A DNA stretch of 28,319 nucleotides from a virus: IMG/VR virus record IMGVR_UViG_3300025701_000041, positions 1-28,319 of that record; one strand, given 5' to 3'. How positions within the stretch are numbered: the stretch's first letter is position 1; each line of letters begins with the position of its first letter. Below the pieces are notes generated by a model. The model did no database searches, was not told the origin of the DNA, and saw nothing but the letters and a program-made list of their open reading frames with translations. The translations under genes and the position numbers were made by a program. Positions 25,540 through 28,319 of this stretch are shown here, piece after piece.

Positions 25540-25893
25540 GCTACTTACGAAGATTTCTCAATTTCACAAGGCTCAGATGTTGCCTTTCAATTAGAGTTGA
25601 CCGAAGCTGATGGTTCAACTAAAAATCTTACAGGTCACACAGTAGAAGCGAAAATGAAAAAATCATTTAACGCTGATGTTGATAACACCATTGTATTCGA
25701 CGCTATTGTCTCGCAACCAGCGACAGACGGTATCGTAGTCCTTGCCCTTACAAACGAACAAACTGATGAATTATCTACTCGCGGTAGATACGTATACGAT
25801 GTCGAGTTAGCGTACGAAGATAGTGACGGTAACGTAATTGTTGAACGTATTTTAGAAGGTAAGATTAAAGTCACACCTTCTGTAACAAGGTAA
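25537..25893 (+). CDS. Conserved small Ig-like virion protein
   Basis: A 118-residue protein, first gene of the last late operon. It opens with FSISQGSDVAFQLELTEADGSTKNLTG, then TVEAKMKKS; near the end come RGRYVYDVELAYEDSDGN and ILEGKIKVTPSVTR. This beta-sandwich pattern occurs in small proteins of many marine and other T4-like phages, next to fibre genes, and resembles baseplate upper-protein (BppU-type) N-termini. It is likely a fibre-attachment or virion accessory protein. Its stop is four bases before the next ATG. Confidence 0.8.
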   Translation: MATYEDFSISQGSDVAFQLELTEADGSTKNLTGHTVEAKMKKSFNADVDNTIVFDAIVSQPATDGIVVLALTNEQTDELSTRGRYVYDVELAYEDSDGNVIVERILEGKIKVTPSVTR

Positions 25894-25897
25894 TGTA

Positions 25898-26167
25898 ATG
25901 CCAATCAGAAGAGTTTCGAAATCTAATACAACAACAACGCATATAATTGACGGTGTTTCTACAGGTAATAACACAAAAGTAAAACGTGTTACGCTTGGAC
26001 GTCCTGTCAAACGCGTTATTGCTGATAATGGAAACTTAGTTAATTTAAATGATGTCGACGCCTATGCTGCCGAGGATGGTGATGTATTGGTTTGGAGCGA
26101 CGAAACAGAAAACTGGGTAGCACAAAAACTACTTGATAAACAAATTATTAATGGGGGTCAGTACTAA
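25898..26167 (+). CDS. Small fibre-associated protein
   Basis: An 89-residue protein with AAGG upstream overlapping the preceding gene's end. The N-terminus is basic (MPIRRVSKSN) and Thr-rich; residues about 57-75 read AEDGDVLVWSDETENWVAQ, a motif recurring in tail-fibre proteins. The stop overlaps the next start in TAATG. It probably acts with the adjacent fibre protein as a connector. A specific function cannot be given. Confidence 0.75.
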   Translation: MPIRRVSKSNTTTTHIIDGVSTGNNTKVKRVTLGRPVKRVIADNGNLVNLNDVDAYAAEDGDVLVWSDETENWVAQKLLDKQIINGGQY

Positions 26168-27441
26168 TGGCATCAATAATTAGAATAAAACGTTCCGGCG
26201 TACAGGGAAATCCCTCGATACTCGGACAAGGTGAATTAGCATATTCGTATTTTAACGGTGCTGGTGGTGATAGATTATATATCGGTACTGGTGCTGAAGT
26301 CAATGGCGACGCAGTCAATCATGAAGTCATTGGTGGTAAGTATTTCGTCAACCTATTAGGTGGCGAAGGTGATGCTCCTTTTGGGACACTGACTCCTAAT
26401 ACTGCCGTAATCGTTGATGCGGATGGTAAAATCAACGAATTTAAAGTTGATGACTTAGTATTTGACGGTAATGTCATCTCGACTACTGCTGGTGATATTG
26501 TATTCACTCCTGCTGAAGGTCAAAACATTGACGTCAGTGGTACGCGAATCACTAACCTTGCTAGTCCAGTAGATCCTTCTGATGCTGTTACTAAACAATA
26601 TGTAGATGAATTTGTAACTGACGCTATCGCCCCTACAGGCGTCGAAGCAGGTTCTTACGGGTCTCAAACTCAGATCCCTACATTTACCGTAGATTCTGAT
26701 GGTCGTCTGTCTGAAGCAGGTACAGTAGACGTAGCGACTAATCTTACAGTAAATGGCGACTCTATATCTTTATTAGATTCAGACTTAACATTTACTGGTT
26801 CTGATAACATTGACGTAACATATGACTCCTTAACAAATACTGTTAACGTTGCGTTACAAACTGATGTCACTGAATTAACAAATCTAGAAGTTGGTAACTT
26901 AAAATTAGAAGGTAATACACTTTCTTCTACCGACTCTTCAAATACCTTATACTTAGATCCTGCTCCGACTGACTCGGACGGTGGTACATTAATTGTACGT
27001 GGTGACTTAGTTGTTCAAGGTACACAAACAATAATTAACTCGACTGTAATGTCGGTTAATGACCTTACACTTACTTTAGCAGACGAAGCGGCAACTCCTG
27101 CTGAAGCGGACGGTGCTGGTATATACATTGCTGGTGCTGATGCTAGTTTAGTATATGATGCTGCCAATGACGTATTAGACTTAAATAAAGGTCTAAACGT
27201 AACTGCTCCATTTAGTATTAATGGCGTAGGAATCAACCAAGTAATTGATTCTGAAGTTGCTGACTTATTAACTGCTGGCGAAGGTATCGATTTAGTATAT
27301 AATGATGCGAACAATGAATTAACTATTTCTGCGGAATTAGCAACCACTACTAATGTGGGTGTTGCGTCTTTCGATTCAGATCAGTTTATTGTTACTGCTG
27401 GTGCGACTACTATCTACCAAATTGACGGTGGAACGTACTAA
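26167..27441 (+). CDS. Tail fibre protein (marine T4-like type)
   Basis: A 424-residue protein starting in a TAATG overlap. It opens MASIIRIKRSGVQGNPSILG and LGQGELAYSY, the head module of many marine phage fibres. Near 126-145 it has ITNLASPVDPSDAVTKQYVD, a tail-fibre repeat motif. Near 275-345 it has GDLVVQGTQTIINSTVMSVND and YIAGADASLVYDAANDVLDL, a hallmark of these fibres. Residue use is Asp/Thr/Val/Leu-rich, with alternating beta strands. Its start resembles that of the truncated gene at 27541, so the two are probably paired segments of one appendage. Confidence 0.85.
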   Translation: MASIIRIKRSGVQGNPSILGQGELAYSYFNGAGGDRLYIGTGAEVNGDAVNHEVIGGKYFVNLLGGEGDAPFGTLTPNTAVIVDADGKINEFKVDDLVFDGNVISTTAGDIVFTPAEGQNIDVSGTRITNLASPVDPSDAVTKQYVDEFVTDAIAPTGVEAGSYGSQTQIPTFTVDSDGRLSEAGTVDVATNLTVNGDSISLLDSDLTFTGSDNIDVTYDSLTNTVNVALQTDVTELTNLEVGNLKLEGNTLSSTDSSNTLYLDPAPTDSDGGTLIVRGDLVVQGTQTIINSTVMSVNDLTLTLADEAATPAEADGAGIYIAGADASLVYDAANDVLDLNKGLNVTAPFSINGVGINQVIDSEVADLLTAGEGIDLVYNDANNELTISAELATTTNVGVASFDSDQFIVTAGATTIYQIDGGTY

Positions 27442-27450
27442 TTTCTAATA

Positions 27451-27458
27451 TATAAATA
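27451..27458 (+). promoter_or_regulatory. T4-type late promoter for the last fibre gene
   Basis: An exact TATAAATA nine bases after the stop of the preceding fibre gene. The leader to the next gene would be about 76-94 bases, longer than the 26-34 bases of the other late promoters here, and it holds several inverted repeats. Confidence 0.72.
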
Positions 27459-27468
27459 ATCTTGAATA

Positions 27469-27536
27469 CTTTATATAAAGTTGAGATTATGTATAATATA
27501 TGATTATACGATATTAGATATCCCCTTATATAAGGG
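27469..27536 (+). promoter_or_regulatory. Structured leader with three inverted repeats and a possible sigma70 -10
   Basis: CTTTATATAAAG (27469-27480) is a palindrome; GTATAAT/ATTATAC (27491-27509) is a perfect seven-base hairpin with a five-base loop; CCCTTATATAAGGG (27523-27536) is a 14-base palindrome containing the AAGGG before the ATG at 27541. TATAAT at 27492-27497 is a perfect sigma70 -10, with only a weak -35 (TTTATA, 16-base spacing). Confidence 0.5.
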
Positions 27537-27540
27537 TTGA

Positions 27541-28319
27541 ATGAAGAGGAAGCCAACATTGGCACGTAATGTAGATATTAGGTTAAGACGTTCTTCCGTA
27601 TCAGGAAACGTCCCTACCATAGAACAGTTAAACCTCGGTGAGTTGGCAGTCAACACCGCTGATGGTAAACTGTATCTTAAAAAGAAATTTGATGGTATCG
27701 AACAAGTCATTGAAGTGGGCGCTGATGCTCGATCTGGTCTTGTCAGTACATTCAATACATATATCTACACGTCAGATGGTACGTTACAGAACGTAACTGG
27801 CGCAGACGACTATGGCAACTTCCTTTCATACGACCTTTCTTCACCTCGAAGAATCCAAGTATATCTGAATGGTGTCTTGTTACACCAAGGCATCGACTAC
27901 ACTGCTGCTGATGGCGAGACTATTAGTTTTGTTTATCCTATTGACGAAGGTCAAGTCGTTCAGATTGCTGCCTATAACTCTGATGGTGCGTCTATCGACG
28001 CAGACTTGATACTTGATGACGGTTTTTCATTTACAGTCGGTACAGACGAAGAGACGAAGTTATACCACAACGGTTCTAACACGATTTTAAAACATATGGC
28101 GTATGGTGACAATACGTTCAAGATGATGTGGCGAGATTCGGACCGTTTGGTTATGGGTGAAGATGGTGTTGCGATTACTGGACATCTTACAATCAACGGC
28201 AATGAAGTCGTTACTGATTCTGATGTACTTGTTTTAATAAACGGTGAAGTTACTCAACAATACGTTGAAGACCTTAATATCGCAGCGAGTTCTGTATCTT
28301 ATATTCCCGATAGTGCTGG
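27541..28319 (+). CDS. Long tail fibre N-terminal part (3' truncated)
   Basis: The frame is open to the window end (259 codons, no stop). Two starts are possible: ATG at 27541, with AAGGG only four bases upstream, and TTG at 27559, with AGAGGA eight bases upstream. With the TTG the protein begins MARNVDIRLRRSSVSGNVPT, which parallels MASIIRIKRSGVQGNPSI of the previous gene; that favours the TTG. LNLGELAVNTADGKLYLKK follows, the usual fibre head. Near residues 100-145 IQVYLNGVLLHQGIDY and SFVYPIDEGQVVQIAAYN form a beta module common in marine phage fibres. It is probably a long tail-fibre subunit. Confidence 0.82.
   Translation, partial: MKRKPTLARNVDIRLRRSSVSGNVPTIEQLNLGELAVNTADGKLYLKKKFDGIEQVIEVGADARSGLVSTFNTYIYTSDGTLQNVTGADDYGNFLSYDLSSPRRIQVYLNGVLLHQGIDYTAADGETISFVYPIDEGQVVQIAAYNSDGASIDADLILDDGFSFTVGTDEETKLYHNGSNTILKHMAYGDNTFKMMWRDSDRLVMGEDGVAITGHLTINGNEVVTDSDVLVLINGEVTQQYVEDLNIAASSVSYIPDSA

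Overview
The window looks like a stretch of the tail/baseplate and tail-fibre region of a T4-like (contractile-tailed) dsDNA phage, most likely marine. The reasons are: (i) a recognisable T4 gp8-type baseplate wedge protein; (ii) a very large DUF4815-type virion protein followed by a 69-residue protein, an arrangement typical of marine T4-like phages; (iii) tail-fibre proteins carrying modules common in marine phage fibres; and (iv) four intergenic copies of the T4 late-promoter box TATAAATA. Every gene is on the + strand, packed head to tail with stop/start overlaps. I see no tRNA, CRISPR, transposon, integrase, replication gene or host gene. The host cannot be named from this sequence.

Layout. 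1-310 is the end of a probable baseplate protein. 310-5744 holds four structural genes: a baseplate/tail protein, two proteins sharing an Ig-like module, and a 776-residue collagen-like protein with about 186 Gly-X-Y triplets, closed by a strong terminator. 5796-7067 encodes a two-domain enzyme with a DUF115/sialyltransferase-like Rossmann domain fused to a SAM methyltransferase. 7128-15267 starts at a late promoter and runs through gp8, the DUF4815 giant, a 69-aa protein and a DUF1983-tailed fibre/tip protein. 15278-17726 holds two small proteins with aromatic/Arg tetrapeptide repeats, a YGLIV-type tail protein and a tail-assembly-chaperone-like protein, then a terminator. 17935-23448 is a single-gene late transcription unit encoding a 1,837-residue protein, of which about 1,558 residues are a nearly uninterrupted 4-residue repeat. 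23561-25447 is a three-gene operon (coiled-coil protein, GT-A glycosyltransferase, 2OG-Fe(II) oxygenase-like protein) behind a sigma70-like promoter. 25537-28319 returns to late structural genes: three small to medium virion/fibre proteins and the start of another fibre.

How the parts may work together. Most products are virion parts made late. The exceptions are the three candidate modification enzymes: the glycosyltransferase-like/methyltransferase fusion, the GT-A enzyme and the oxygenase. They lie beside two extreme low-complexity surface proteins, the collagen-like protein (Lys and Thr at Y positions) and the Tyr/Ser/Thr/Arg tetrad protein. A phage-encoded pathway that hydroxylates, glycosylates and methylates fibres is a reasonable inference, but it is not shown by the sequence.

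The most unusual signals are the tetrapeptide-repeat family shared by three genes and the late promoters placed inside inverted repeats whose right arm covers the ribosome-binding site. The second is the architecture known from T4 genes such as e, soc, 49 and I-TevI, where readthrough RNA is translationally silenced. The longest gene-free stretch is 17727-17934 (208 bp); it holds a terminator and a late promoter.
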